In this document: one piece after another, positions 20,939 to 29,785 of the stretch
Position numbering within the stretch: position 1 is the stretch's first letter
How the letters are laid out: every line of letters begins with the position of its first letter
Origin: a virus
Direction: 5' to 3' (one strand)
IMG/VR virus record: IMGVR_UViG_3300032080_000010
Location: 1 to 42,609 of that record
Length of the DNA stretch: 42,609 nucleotides
Notes under the pieces: generated by a model
Database searches by the model: none
What the model saw: the letters and a program-made list of their open reading frames with translations, nothing else
What the model was told of the DNA's origin: nothing
Position numbers and translations under genes: made by a program

Positions 20939-23900
20939 GCCGATTCCGTAAAGAGTGCGTTGCCGCCGCTTGAGACCTGGTCGAACTGGTCGGCGAGCTT
21001 GGTGGTGGACATAGCCGTGCGGTCCATGGAAGTCTGCATTCCGGCCATCTGCGTGTTAAGCGCGTCAAGCGAGGTCTGCAGCGCGGTAGTGCTGGTCGGC
21101 GCCGTGCCGCCCGCGCCGTGCGCCGCCAGCCATTGCGCCCACGTGCCGTTGGCTTTCGCCGCCAGTTCATCGGCCGCGCCTTGAATGAACTGGGCGGATT
21201 CCCCGGCGTCCACTGAGGCACCGAACACGCTTTTCCAGAAAGCCACGCCAGCGGCGTCGCCTTCACGCCCCAGTACGCTGCGATAAAGATCCTCCACCGT
21301 CATGCCCGCGCCGCCGGGATTGCCTGGCGTGGCGCCCAATTTGAGCGCGGCGATCGCGGCGGCCAGCGAAGCGACACCGGCGTCCACCGACATGGTAGCC
21401 TGGTAGGTGCCCAGCGCGATGCCGGCGGCGTTCTGGCTGCTCTGCAGCAGCGAGTCCAACGCGCCGATCTGGCGGGTGTACGCGGCGTCGGCTGCGGCCT
21501 TCTGGTTCTGCAGCACCTGCAGCGTCTTCTCGGCCGTGGTGAGCTGGTCGTCGGTCAGCCCGGCCAAACCGGAGATACTGCGCGAGGCGCGCGCCTGGTC
21601 GCGCTGGTACTCGATCAGGGTGCCGAACTGGTCAGCCGAGTCGGCGGACACCGCGCTGATCGCGTCTCGGATGCTGTCAGCGCTCGGCAGCACGCCCGAC
21701 GCTTTGGCGATGGCGAAGGCCGCCTCGAGCTGCGCTTGCGCGCTCGCACGGCTCGCTGCGTTTTGGGTGGCGCCCACCCGGGCACCGGACAGCAGGTCCG
21801 ACAGCGAGCGCAAGTCAGCGATCTTGCCGGTCCATTTTTCTATGCTATCGGCGAAGCCAGCCATCATCTCGTCGAAGGCGCTTTTAAGCTGGGTCTTGCG
21901 TGCGGCCACTGCGTTGGCGACAGCATCGAGCATGGAGCTTACACCCCCCTTCAACAGCGTTTCATTGGCGCGCAACCTTTCCGCCTCTGCAGCGGCAGCG
22001 GCGCGTGCCGCGTCGGCAGCGGCAGTAGCGGCCGCATCCTCGGCCCGCAGTGCGTTGAGACGGTCGTACAGCGCCACCGTGCTGGCGTCCATGGTGCGGA
22101 TCTCCAGCGCGCGCACCGCCGCCTCGCCCGAGCGCGCCGCAAGAATTTGATCGATCTGGTCTTGGTACCCCTTATTGGTCGCGGCCAAGGCGTCCGCCAA
22201 CGCCTTGGCCTGTGCCATCTGCTCGGCTGCTATGTCGGCCTGCGCCTTTGCGGCGGCTTCGGTGGCGGCGGTTACCTCTTTGAAGGCCGGGGCCAGCGCG
22301 AGCATGTGAACGTACAGGTCGGCGCCGGCCTTGGTGTTCAGATCGATACCGAGCACCGCCGCCTTGAACTGGTCGTTGGTCTTCACTGCCGACATGCCCA
22401 TGGCCGCTAACGCGTCTGCCAGTTGCTTCTGCACTGGGGCCAGCTTTTCGGCGTCGGATAGGAAATTCTGCTGGAAGTACGACACCCCGGCCGACAGCTG
22501 CTCAAGCCCGCCGGCGGCGGCGATCAGATCCTCGCGTGCCTGAATGCCCGCGACACCGAACAGTTTGATCGATTGCCCCGTGGCGGTAAGGATCGCGTCG
22601 ACGCCCTGGTAGTCAACCGCCAGGCGCTGCAACGCTGTCGACATGGTCTCGCCTTCTTTGGCGAAGGCCGCAAGGCTTGGCACCAAGCGCAGCGACAGCT
22701 CGTCACCGATGTCGCCGAACAGCTTGGCCACGGTCGCGTTGTCTTCCTCGGCCTTGCCTGTCAGCTTGATGTCGAAGGACTTGGAGTAGCCGTCGATGAC
22801 GTTTGCCTGAATGCCCACGGCGCTTCCGAAGCCCTTGACCGATGTGATCATGTTGGCGATCGTCTCGTCCCATGCTTTATCGGTTGCGGCGTCCAGATCT
22901 GCCGATTTCTCGTAGCGCTTGGAGCTGCGGAAAATCCCACCCTTCTCGATGATCTTGGCGTAGCTGTCGGCGTCAAACCCCGCCGCGCCCACGGTGCCGC
23001 GCAGCCCCTGCGCTTCGACTCGCGGATCGGCGCGGCCAAAGAGTTTCGTGTTGACCGAAGCACCAGACAGGATATTAGCGATGGCGTCGTTAAATCCAAT
23101 CGCCTTCATCGTCTTTTCGGCGAAGTTGGTGGGTAGCGCCGCCGCTTGCAAGATCGGATTGGTGATCGTGCCGTTGTTGGCGGTGAAGCCCTCTTTGCGG
23201 AAGCCGTTGGCCGCGTTCATGCCTGCGATGATCCACCCGATGATGGGGATCGCCGACGAGGCCCCTAGCGCTGCGCCTGAGCCGGCCGCTGTCGTGCCTG
23301 CGTAGCCGCTGGCGGCACTGGCCGTGGCCGACCCCAAGGCGCCGCCCTGCATGCCCGCCCCGAACGCTGCCACCGCCTCGCTACCGAAGGTGGTGCCCAG
23401 TGTGGATATGTAGCCCCCGAGCGAACTGGCAACCCCCGTCGTGAAGCCGGAATAAATCGTCTTACCGATGGAAAACCAGTTCGACGCGGTGCCGAGGATA
23501 CCGCCCGCCCCGCTGCCGGACGACGCGGCGCCGCTACCGCCGAACAGCGAGGCGATCCCCGACGCCGTCGAGCCGGAACTGGTCTCGGTCCCAATGCTTA
23601 TGATCCACTTCTTGATCGTCTGCTGGTACAGCCAGTCGAAGAAAGTATTTTTCGCGGTTTCCTTCATCCGCGCCCACAGATTCTTGTTACCGTCCAGGAT
23701 GCTCACGAAGGTGGAATGCGCGGTGTCGTCGATGCTCTTCCAGAACGCTTTCTGCGCGTCGGCGGCCTCGTCGGTCGCTTTCTTCTGTTTCTCCAGCACG
23801 TCGAGCGAGCCCATGGCCGCGATGTTGCGCTTGCGCGCCTCGATCTCGCGCTCGAGCTGGGTCACCGTGTCCCCGCTCAGCTCGAGCGCGGCGCGCTGAG

Positions 23901-25404
23901 ACAGTCGGTCCTCTTCGCGCGCCAGAGTCATCTGCGCTATCTGCAGCTTGGTCTTGCCGTAAGTTCGGACCAGATCCTCGTTGGCCTGCGCCTCGTCCAC
24001 CAGGGTTTTGTAGTTCTGGTCGCGCTCGTCGGCCAGTGCGGCGACGGCGGCCCGCACCTGCTTAGCGGCGGCGGCGTTCTTCTCCAGCGCGTCAGCGTTG
24101 TCGAGGAGGGCGTGGATTTCCTTGATGTGCTCTTTGGTGAGGAGGATCTTTCCGGCGGCCAGTTCCTCGTCGATTTTGATACGCAGCTTTTGCCCGTCGG
24201 TCAGCGCGACGCCGCCGACGATCTCCCGCTGGTCGGCCGTCATCTTCTCCTTGATGCTAACGATCAGCCCGGCATAGGCGCCTTGCTCTTTCTTGGCGGC
24301 TGCTTCCGCTGCCGCAGCGGCCTTGTCGCGCGCGGCAGCGATCTCGCCTGAATTCAGGAAGGCCGCCACCTTGGCGGTGCTGTCGCCGGTAGCCTTGGCG
24401 GTGTCATCGGCGGCCTGCACCGCGCTCTTGCCGGTGTCCACCCACAGCTTGCCGATCTGGATCGCTGCGTCGCCGAGACCCGTGTAGACGTCGGCCGCCA
24501 TGGTTTTGTATATCTGGAGCGCGCCAGAGAAGTCGCCTGTGAGTGCAGCGACAGCGACAGCTGCGGTGCCGCCGATGGACTTGCCCAGCCCGACGAACAG
24601 GGCGGACACCCCGACGCCGACCGAGTACAGCGTCTTGAGCGCGGCCGACAGGACGGTCACCGTGCCGGCGAACGCGTCGCCGTTGACGGCATTGGCCGAG
24701 AACGAGTCGGCTATTTTCTGGAGCGTCGGCAGCAGGCCGGCCGCAATGCGAGTGCCCGCGCCCTGAGCTGCGAAGCCCAGTTCGTCGAGCTTGTCGTTGA
24801 ATTTGCCCGCGTCGGCGGCCACCGCTTCGGTGACGCCCGACAGCTCTTTGCCCCGGTCGATCAAGTCGGTCATGCCGGCGGCGCCGCCGTCGAGCAGTAC
24901 GGCCGCCTCTTGCCAAGACTTGCCCAGCGCCTCGGCGCCGAACGCGGCGCGCGTCTGCGGATCTTGAATGTTCTTGAATACGTCGGCCAGCTGTTTGAAG
25001 GCTTCGAGCGGTTCGGTGGCGGTGATGCCCAGCGCGCGGAACTTGGCGCCATCCTTGCCGATGTTCTGGCCCAACTTGGTGATGGACGACGCCACCCCCC
25101 CGAGGCTGGTGTCGCCGAGCTTGGCCGCGTAGGCCAAGCCGGCCAGGTCCTCGATGGCGACCTTGGTGCGCGCGCTCATGTCGTTGAGCGCATCAGCGGC
25201 GTCGATGCTGTTTTTTATGAAGGAGACGAATGCGCCGACCGACAGGCCGGCCGCGATTCCGCCGAGCAGGCCCTTGAAGGCTTCTGCGCTCGCGCTCATG
25301 CTGTTGAGCGCACCAGTCACCTCGCGGCGTGCGTCTTGGAGATCCTGCCGCAGTCGGGCGATGTCGGCCCGAAGGCGGATTTCTACGTCGCTGACGACTG
25401 ACAT
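20935..25404 (-). CDS. Tail tape measure protein, 1489 aa
   Basis: Very long helical protein following the tail chaperones. The N-terminus has a coiled coil (IRLRADIARLRQDLQDARRE), then hydrophobic segments (LLGGIAAGLSVGAFVSFI about 47-64 and VGVSALFVGLGKSIGGTAAV further on). The middle and C-terminal parts are Ala/Lys/Glu-rich coiled coil. Near the C-terminus LYRSVLGREGDAAGVAFWKS matches a DUF4214 repeat, occasionally fused to tape measures. As a rough family rule of 1.5 angstrom per residue the tail would be about 200 nm or slightly more. Confidence 0.95.
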   Translation of the reverse strand: MSVVSDVEIRLRADIARLRQDLQDARREVTGALNSMSASAEAFKGLLGGIAAGLSVGAFVSFIKNSIDAADALNDMSARTKVAIEDLAGLAYAAKLGDTSLGGVASSITKLGQNIGKDGAKFRALGITATEPLEAFKQLADVFKNIQDPQTRAAFGAEALGKSWQEAAVLLDGGAAGMTDLIDRGKELSGVTEAVAADAGKFNDKLDELGFAAQGAGTRIAAGLLPTLQKIADSFSANAVNGDAFAGTVTVLSAALKTLYSVGVGVSALFVGLGKSIGGTAAVAVAALTGDFSGALQIYKTMAADVYTGLGDAAIQIGKLWVDTGKSAVQAADDTAKATGDSTAKVAAFLNSGEIAAARDKAAAAAEAAAKKEQGAYAGLIVSIKEKMTADQREIVGGVALTDGQKLRIKIDEELAAGKILLTKEHIKEIHALLDNADALEKNAAAAKQVRAAVAALADERDQNYKTLVDEAQANEDLVRTYGKTKLQIAQMTLAREEDRLSQRAALELSGDTVTQLEREIEARKRNIAAMGSLDVLEKQKKATDEAADAQKAFWKSIDDTAHSTFVSILDGNKNLWARMKETAKNTFFDWLYQQTIKKWIISIGTETSSGSTASGIASLFGGSGAASSGSGAGGILGTASNWFSIGKTIYSGFTTGVASSLGGYISTLGTTFGSEAVAAFGAGMQGGALGSATASAASGYAGTTAAGSGAALGASSAIPIIGWIIAGMNAANGFRKEGFTANNGTITNPILQAAALPTNFAEKTMKAIGFNDAIANILSGASVNTKLFGRADPRVEAQGLRGTVGAAGFDADSYAKIIEKGGIFRSSKRYEKSADLDAATDKAWDETIANMITSVKGFGSAVGIQANVIDGYSKSFDIKLTGKAEEDNATVAKLFGDIGDELSLRLVPSLAAFAKEGETMSTALQRLAVDYQGVDAILTATGQSIKLFGVAGIQAREDLIAAAGGLEQLSAGVSYFQQNFLSDAEKLAPVQKQLADALAAMGMSAVKTNDQFKAAVLGIDLNTKAGADLYVHMLALAPAFKEVTAATEAAAKAQADIAAEQMAQAKALADALAATNKGYQDQIDQILAARSGEAAVRALEIRTMDASTVALYDRLNALRAEDAAATAAADAARAAAAAEAERLRANETLLKGGVSSMLDAVANAVAARKTQLKSAFDEMMAGFADSIEKWTGKIADLRSLSDLLSGARVGATQNAASRASAQAQLEAAFAIAKASGVLPSADSIRDAISAVSADSADQFGTLIEYQRDQARASRSISGLAGLTDDQLTTAEKTLQVLQNQKAAADAAYTRQIGALDSLLQSSQNAAGIALGTYQATMSVDAGVASLAAAIAALKLGATPGNPGGAGMTVEDLYRSVLGREGDAAGVAFWKSVFGASVDAGESAQFIQGAADELAAKANGTWAQWLAAHGAGGTAPTSTTALQTSLDALNTQMAGMQTSMDRTAMSTTKLADQFDQVSSGGNALFTESA

Positions 25405-26272
25405 TAGGCTTTCTCCTGTTTTGCTGCTCTACGGGCGATCCGCTTTTCCTCTCGGTCCAGGGACTTCTCACCAGGCTGGTTCCTCGCCCAGCGCCACCGG
25501 GATTCGAACTCAGGCCACGGGCAAGGCGCATTGCGTTTTGTAGCGTTGTGCGACTCAGCCAAATACGACCGTGACAATCGAATCAGCAAACGCGATTCGT
25601 ACGGTTGCCATTCTACCCCGAGAAGCTGTTCCCACGCCACAAGATCCTGCGCCTCGATCGGTCCGTCCTTCTTGGTGGGGCCGATCTCCCACAGGTAATC
25701 GAGCATCTCGCCGCCCCATTCCACCGGGGGGTAATCCGAGGGGAGGCCGGCATTCTCGACCACTTCCCGGCGCGGCCGCTCGGGCGGCGCGCTCTTGTCA
25801 TTGCCGGCCTCGGGTGTCGCGTTTAGCCAGGCTGCGAAGCGGACGAATCGTTCAAGGTCGTCGCCTGCTCTGGCAAGTAGTTTCCCCGGTCACCCGCGAA
25901 CGTGTTCAGGCCGGCAGCGATGTGACCGATCTCGATGTCCTCGTACGCAGCGCGATATGCGGCATTGCCGATGCGACCCTCATAGTCGAAGCCGTCAAAT
26001 GAGATGGTGATCGCAGCCAGGAAGACCGCCAGGTCGCGCGCGTCGGCGGCCGGATCGCGTTTTTCGTCTTTACCCTTCATCAGCGCAGCCAGGCCGCCGC
26101 TTTTCTTGGCGTTGAAATCGTGTAGTGCGGATTGGAAAATCTTGGTGCCGGGGCTGTGGTGGGTGATGGTCCACGGGGTGATGCCATCTTCTTGATACTG
26201 GACATTGCCCTTGGCGTCGGTGACTTCGTACTTGCCGACTGGCAGAATGGCGAGGGATTTCAAATTCTTCAT
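25404..26272 (-). CDS. Tail assembly chaperone frameshift product (GT-like), 289 aa
   Basis: Made by -1 slippage at 25886-25880: 131 residues in the G frame, ending GDRGN, then 158 residues in the -1 frame (LLARAGDDLERFVRFAAWLN ... AKQEKA) to the stop at 25404. The -1 frame is open from the slippery site to the tape-measure start, and its upstream part reads like real protein. In lambda the GT extension binds the tape measure and recruits tail-tube subunits. The GTG at 25763 can be mistaken for an independent start. TAATG overlap with the tape-measure gene. Confidence 0.85.
25823..26272 (-). CDS. Tail assembly chaperone, short form (G-like), 149 aa
   Basis: A conserved tail-chaperone body (MKNLKSLAILPVGKYEVTDA; about 75-115 helical, DLAVFLAAITISFDGFDYEG) followed by a short tail ending SSASQPG when no frameshift occurs. 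It lies between the tail-tube gene and the tape measure, the standard place for lambda G-type chaperones. Confidence 0.85.
   Translation of the reverse strand: MKNLKSLAILPVGKYEVTDAKGNVQYQEDGITPWTITHHSPGTKIFQSALHDFNAKKSGGLAALMKGKDEKRDPAADARDLAVFLAAITISFDGFDYEGRIGNAAYRAAYEDIEIGHIAAGLNTFAGDRGNYLPEQATTLNDSSASQPG
25880..25886 (-). promoter_or_regulatory. Programmed -1 ribosomal frameshift site
   Basis: The minus-strand heptamer is GGGAAAC, read in the G frame as G-GGA-AAC. It fits the X-XXY-YYZ rule and differs from lambda's GGGAAAG by the last base. It lies 54 nt before the G stop codon counted along the mRNA, inside the shared region of the two frames. Confidence 0.85.
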
Positions 26273-26298
26273 GTCGATTCTTTCTTGGGAGGATTATT

Positions 26299-26342
26299 GC
26301 CCGTGCTGCCTACCTGCGCCCTCCCAAGGGCGACAGGCGGGC
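26299..26342 (-). other. Multi-part stem-loop between tail tube and chaperone genes
   Basis: GCCCG (26299-26303)/CGGGC (26338-26342), CCTG (26313-26316)/CAGG (26334-26337) and CGCCCT/AGGGCG form nested pairs in a 104-bp gap. There is no T-run in the leftward direction. It may attenuate transcription, making tail tube more abundant than the chaperones. Confidence 0.6.
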
Positions 26343-26376
26343 AGTCGGTGCTAGTTGTGGCCGAATGGCCGGGTTC

Positions 26377-26880
26377 TTACACGACGGTCGGGATGACCGG
26401 GGTCGCCGCCTTGAGCGCTTCCGACTGGAACAGCAGGGTCAGCGCGTAGGTCAAGTTGTCGTTGGAGCCGCCGCCGGGTTCGGACAAGTTCGACACCTTC
26501 GCGGTCCAATACAGCACGGCGCCAGACTGGCGCACGGCGGCGAACGAGACGCGTGGTTTGGTCGAGTCGCGCAGCGCGCCGTCGACGATATCATAGAAAT
26601 CTGCATCACCGTCGGGGCCTTCTTCCAGGATCATCCATTCGGAGGTGGGCAGCTTGTAGTTGCCGACGCCCTGACGCACCAGGCCCTGGCTCACTACGTC
26701 GAGCTCGGTCGTATTGGTCTCGCGACCTTGGATCGCCCCCACCTGGGTGACGGTCGCCTCGGCGGCGCCAGTGGCCGCGAAGAACGTTTCGAACGCGGCT
26801 TCGGTGTCGTCGGTTGGCAGGCCCAGCTTGGCGAACAAGCGAGTACCGGCATAAGTTTCAAAATCTGCTGGAAACGGCAT
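26377..26880 (-). CDS. Major tail (tube) protein, 167 aa
   Basis: Position between the tail-completion gene and the chaperones, length and beta-rich composition match siphovirus tail-tube proteins. Features include the N-terminal FPADFETYAGTRLFAKLGLP, a central KLPTSEWMILEEGPDGDADF and a hydrophobic C-terminal strand (NLTYALTLLFQSEAL). CAGGAGAAAACATT precedes the ATG. Polymerises as hexameric rings around the tape measure. Confidence 0.85.
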   Translation of the reverse strand: MPFPADFETYAGTRLFAKLGLPTDDTEAAFETFFAATGAAEATVTQVGAIQGRETNTTELDVVSQGLVRQGVGNYKLPTSEWMILEEGPDGDADFYDIVDGALRDSTKPRVSFAAVRQSGAVLYWTAKVSNLSEPGGGSNDNLTYALTLLFQSEALKAATPVIPTVV

Positions 26881-26899
26881 AATGTTTTCTCCTGTTGAA

Positions 26900-26932
26900 T
26901 GCCCGCGCGCACCATTGCGAGACGGGCGGGCA
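26900..26932. other. Stem-loop upstream of the tail-tube gene
   Basis: TGCCCGC (26900-26906) pairs with GCGGGCA (26926-26932) across a 19-nt loop, in the 67-bp gap ahead of the tail-tube start. It may protect or punctuate the mRNA. Confidence 0.5.
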
Positions 26933-26947
26933 AACCGATACCGTATT

Positions 26948-27364
26948 CTAATTCGGTTCGGAAAAAGTTACCATGAAATCCCGCGATTTTTCATGTATTT
27001 TGTCATCACCTACCGGCAAATCAGGGCCTTCGCCCGCTGGCAGGATCGACTTGACGTGGTAGGACAACACAGTTCCGGTGTGGACGCCGGCGCCGAGCGC
27101 GGCGGCCTTCAAGATATTCTCGCCCGCCGCGTAGCCCCCGGGGTCTTTCGACAGCACAGTCACCTGCACGCGCGTGCGCATCGTCTTGCCTGCTTGGCGC
27201 CGCGCGATGGTCGAGATCTCGTCGCCGTAGACGCGGGTGACGGTGACGACCGGTAGCACAGACATCTGCGGCGCGGCGCCAGCGTAGATGCGTTCGGGCG
27301 GCACCAAGGCAAGCAACGGCCCGTGATTCGCCAACAGGTTCCGCACGATGGCGACGGCGCTCAT
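26948..27364 (-). CDS. Tail completion/terminator protein, DUF3168-like, 138 aa
   Basis: Starts MSAVAIVRNLLANHGPLLAL, then ERIYAGAAPQ, LPVVTVTRVYGDE and a strand with RTRVQVTVLSKDPGGYAAGE, matching the pattern of tail-completion proteins (lambda gpU-like, DUF3168). ATGA overlap with the upstream gp10-type gene and position before the tail tube agree with a head-proximal tail terminator. Confidence 0.8.
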   Translation of the reverse strand: MSAVAIVRNLLANHGPLLALVPPERIYAGAAPQMSVLPVVTVTRVYGDEISTIARRQAGKTMRTRVQVTVLSKDPGGYAAGENILKAAALGAGVHTGTVLSYHVKSILPAGEGPDLPVGDDKIHEKSRDFMVTFSEPN

Positions 27365-27861
27365 TGTTCGTCCTCGCCTGGCAACGGTGGATCGGGAACG
27401 TCGAGGCCTTGCGCGCGCAGCCGGTCCCGGACTTTCTTCTGGACGGCGGCGACGGCGGCCGAGAACTGGGCGTCGGCGGCAGGGCGCATGAACGGGTGCG
27501 GCCGCGCGCCGGGGTGCTGCACCGCGCCAGCGACGAATTGGCCGCCGATCTGCAGGGAGCCGGCGCGCGGAGCGATCACGTGCGGGCGCGTGCCGAACTC
27601 AACCATGTGGGCGTAGAAGGCGCGGCTGTTGCCGACCTTGACGCTTGCCGACACCGAGCCGTCGCGGTTCTTCTTGGTGGTGATCCGCGCCGACTGACGC
27701 AGTGGCCCGTGCTCGACGGGGATGTTCTGTTTGACTTCCCGGAGGTAGACCGCCGCGCCGGCGCGCAAGGCCGAGCGCATGACGTTCTGTTCCATCTTGG
27801 CCGGCAGCGACTGCAGCAGCGCGTCGAGCGCGGCGCCGCCAGTGATGTTTTCTTGGCTCAT
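27361..27861 (-). CDS. HK97 gp10-like neck/tail protein, 166 aa
   Basis: Contains the HK97 gp10 family pattern: a helical N-terminus (ALRAGAAVYLREVKQNIPVE), HGPLRQSARI, SVKVGNSRAFYAHMVEFGTR and HPFMRPAADAQFSAA. Family members sit at the head-tail joint of siphoviruses. The acidic C-terminus (PGEDEQ) overlaps the next gene by 4 nt. Confidence 0.88.
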   Translation of the reverse strand: MSQENITGGAALDALLQSLPAKMEQNVMRSALRAGAAVYLREVKQNIPVEHGPLRQSARITTKKNRDGSVSASVKVGNSRAFYAHMVEFGTRPHVIAPRAGSLQIGGQFVAGAVQHPGARPHPFMRPAADAQFSAAVAAVQKKVRDRLRAQGLDVPDPPLPGEDEQ

Positions 27862-28202
27862 GAGCTGAACTCCCGAATGGTGAATTCAATGAACTCACGC
27901 TTGCCTATCTCGGCCGGCCCCGCGCTGATTTGGTGGATGGTGTCCACCTCGTTGTGCAGGATCACCCGCATGTCGGAAGTGACGCCGCGCGTATAGCGCA
28001 TGCGCACGCGAGCGGGCCGCTCGGCCAAGTTCAGCACCAGGCCCTTGGCCTCGGCGTTGCCCGGCAGCGTATCCCACACCTGGGCGGGCACGCGCACGAA
28101 GACGTCCTCCCACGGGCCGGGCTGCGGGCCGTACTCGCCGTCAACGACGACACCGGGTCGCTGGATCGTGATGCGCCGATCGAATTGGCTGCCGCTGATC
28201 AT
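27858..28202 (-). CDS. Head-tail adaptor (SPP1 gp16/HK97 gp9-like), 114 aa
   Basis: The start at 28202 gives MISGSQFDRRITIQRPGVVV, the typical opening of the head-tail adaptor family; longer in-frame starts lie inside the connector gene. GPWEDVFVRVPAQVWDTLPG and VRMRYTRGVTSDMRVIL complete the beta-barrel pattern. ATGA overlaps on both sides. Confidence 0.88.
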   Translation of the reverse strand: MISGSQFDRRITIQRPGVVVDGEYGPQPGPWEDVFVRVPAQVWDTLPGNAEAKGLVLNLAERPARVRMRYTRGVTSDMRVILHNEVDTIHQISAGPAEIGKREFIEFTIREFSS

Positions 28203-28762
28203 TGGTACACCACGTATGGTTGCAGGAGCCAGCAATAGAAGTCCTCTGGCAGCGCATAGGTCTGCGCAGTGGCGACCGCGCTGCGGTGCTCGTAGAAGGC
28301 GTTGATGGCCAGCAGCATCCACTGGCGAATCGGCTCGGGCACGCTGGCTGCGTCTGCATAGCCGGCATGGTACTGGACGACCACGGCGCCGGCCTGCGCG
28401 CGCGTGGTCGGCCACGGGGTGTTGTATGCGGCCGAGATCATCGGCGGGTCCACGAAGCCGTCGACCAGATAAGCCGATCCAGCCAGCGTTTGTTCGGTGC
28501 CGTCGGTGTCGATGTACTTGACGCTGTCCAGCTCGAGTAGCGGCGGCCGGGGCACGCGCAGCGGGCCGCAGAAGCCATCGGCGGCAAAGGCCAGCACCTG
28601 GGGCATCAGCGCGCGATTCAGCCGCTCCTCGGCCATCTGGCGCGCCACGCGGATCATGCGCTCAATATCATCGTCTTCGTCATCGAACACCTGGCGCAGG
28701 TTCAGCTTGGCCTCGGCGAGGGTGATCGGTTCGGACGTCGGCGGTGTGATGACTTTTATCAT
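28199..28762 (-). CDS. Head-tail connector, phiE125 gp8/HK97 gp6-like, 187 aa
   Basis: VITPPTSEPITLAEAKLNLR then DDDIERMIRVARQMAEERLN match the phiE125 gp8 family. PWPTTRAQAGAVVVQYHAGY and PEPIRQWMLLAINAFYEHRS are the expected later segments. These proteins form the ring below the portal. Starts 4 bp after the small membrane protein gene. Confidence 0.9.
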   Translation of the reverse strand: MIKVITPPTSEPITLAEAKLNLRQVFDDEDDDIERMIRVARQMAEERLNRALMPQVLAFAADGFCGPLRVPRPPLLELDSVKYIDTDGTEQTLAGSAYLVDGFVDPPMISAAYNTPWPTTRAQAGAVVVQYHAGYADAASVPEPIRQWMLLAINAFYEHRSAVATAQTYALPEDFYCWLLQPYVVYQ

Positions 28763-28766
28763 GGGC

Positions 28767-29006
28767 TTATTTTACGGCAAGAGGCATTTGCACGCACTCA
28801 TATTTCAGTTGCATGGGGCTATTCAATTTCAGCTCCTTGGCGGCGCCCGGCCGACGGGCATTGGCGTTGCGCTCGCATTCTTCCTTCGTCGGGCCTTGCG
28901 GCCCGAGCGACTCGTAAATACGGACCTCCGCACCAAGGACGTCCTTGCTGACGTATTTCCCGGTGCTCACCAAGAAGTACGAAAGAATGAGCGCGGTCCA
29001 CATCAT
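28767..29006 (-). CDS. Small membrane/exported protein, 79 aa
   Basis: One N-terminal hydrophobic helix (MWTALILSYFLVS) followed by a basic/polar domain with two cysteines (EECERNAN... KYECVQM). Overlaps the SGNH hydrolase gene end by 4 nt (ATGATG). It interrupts the head genes together with the SGNH and SwmB genes and may belong to the same inserted block. Function unknown. Confidence 0.65.
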   Translation of the reverse strand: MMWTALILSYFLVSTGKYVSKDVLGAEVRIYESLGPQGPTKEECERNANARRPGAAKELKLNSPMQLKYECVQMPLAVK

Positions 29007-29785
29007 TTCGCCCTGCGTAACCGGCGCAGAACTTGCGGCGCGGCCGTCGCCATGTACGCGTATCCGGCGTCGCCTGGGTGATACCCGTCATAGAACGCAT
29101 TCAGTTGGTGATACATGTTGCTACCGTACAACGATGCATACGTGTAGTTGCTGGTGTCATACATGTTGGCGAAGGTCGGCAGCGCGGCGATGTCGATGAA
29201 AGCGTCCGCGTAGGTCCGCCACGTGTTGCGCATCAAGATATTGGCCACCTTGAATCCGTTCTCGTTCACGTCGAGCGTGTAGGCGATATTGGCTGCGTCC
29301 GGGCTTTGCGCCTGGCCGGCCGGGATCGTGCTGACCGTGACAATCAGGATCTTGGCACCCTTCGCGGCGGCGGCCGCGCGCAAGTTGTTGCAGTACGTGA
29401 CCCATACGGAATGCGCCAGCGCGCCGTCCGCGCCATTCCCGGTGTTCGTCATCACGGAGCCGATTTCGTTGGTGAATTCGCCGATGATGACCACGTTGGT
29501 TTTGGTCGTGCTGAGCAGATTCACCAATGACGCCATGGTGTTGACCATGCTGGTGTAGCCCGGCTTCACCGAGGCGATCGTCTGACCGCCAATGCCTTGG
29601 TTGTTGACCGTGATGCCGGCCGACAAAAGCGGATCGACCTGTTCGATCAGCTTCACCCAGCATTTCGTCAGCCGGTCGGTGCTGCCCGTTCCATAGATGA
29701 TCGAATTCCCCGCCGCGATGATGTTCACCGTGGCGGGGTCGAGCTTCAGGAGGGCCGCGCCCCCAAGGATTGGGCCTCCGATCAT
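29003..29785 (-). CDS. SGNH/GDSL-type hydrolase, 260 aa
   Basis: Start at 29785 overlaps the SwmB gene's stop; the in-frame start at 29902 lies inside that gene. Blocks of the SGNH fold are present: NIIAAGNSIIYGTG (Ser28), NNQGIGGQTI (Gly65 region), IGEFTNEIGS (Asn106), and FYDGYHPGDAGYAYMA (Asp233, His236). The family removes acyl groups from carbohydrates or lipids. Its coupling to a surface-type repeat protein within the head/neck genes suggests a virion-borne esterase that trims host polysaccharide. The first residues (MIGGPILGGAALLKL) are short and apolar, not a typical signal. Confidence 0.88.
   Translation of the reverse strand: MIGGPILGGAALLKLDPATVNIIAAGNSIIYGTGSTDRLTKCWVKLIEQVDPLLSAGITVNNQGIGGQTIASVKPGYTSMVNTMASLVNLLSTTKTNVVIIGEFTNEIGSVMTNTGNGADGALAHSVWVTYCNNLRAAAAAKGAKILIVTVSTIPAGQAQSPDAANIAYTLDVNENGFKVANILMRNTWRTYADAFIDIAALPTFANMYDTSNYTYASLYGSNMYHQLNAFYDGYHPGDAGYAYMATAAPQVLRRLRRAK

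Noticed and set aside
25487-25560. tRNA-like T-arm (minus strand GTTCGAATCCC around 25499-25511)
   Set aside because: No matching 5' acceptor strand or cloverleaf can be built, the T stem has a mismatch, and the stretch is coding in the tail-chaperone -1 frame.
25404-25763. Independent gene starting at GTG 25763
   Set aside because: The frame stays open and protein-like upstream to the slippery heptamer at 25880, so it is the C-terminal part of a frameshift fusion.
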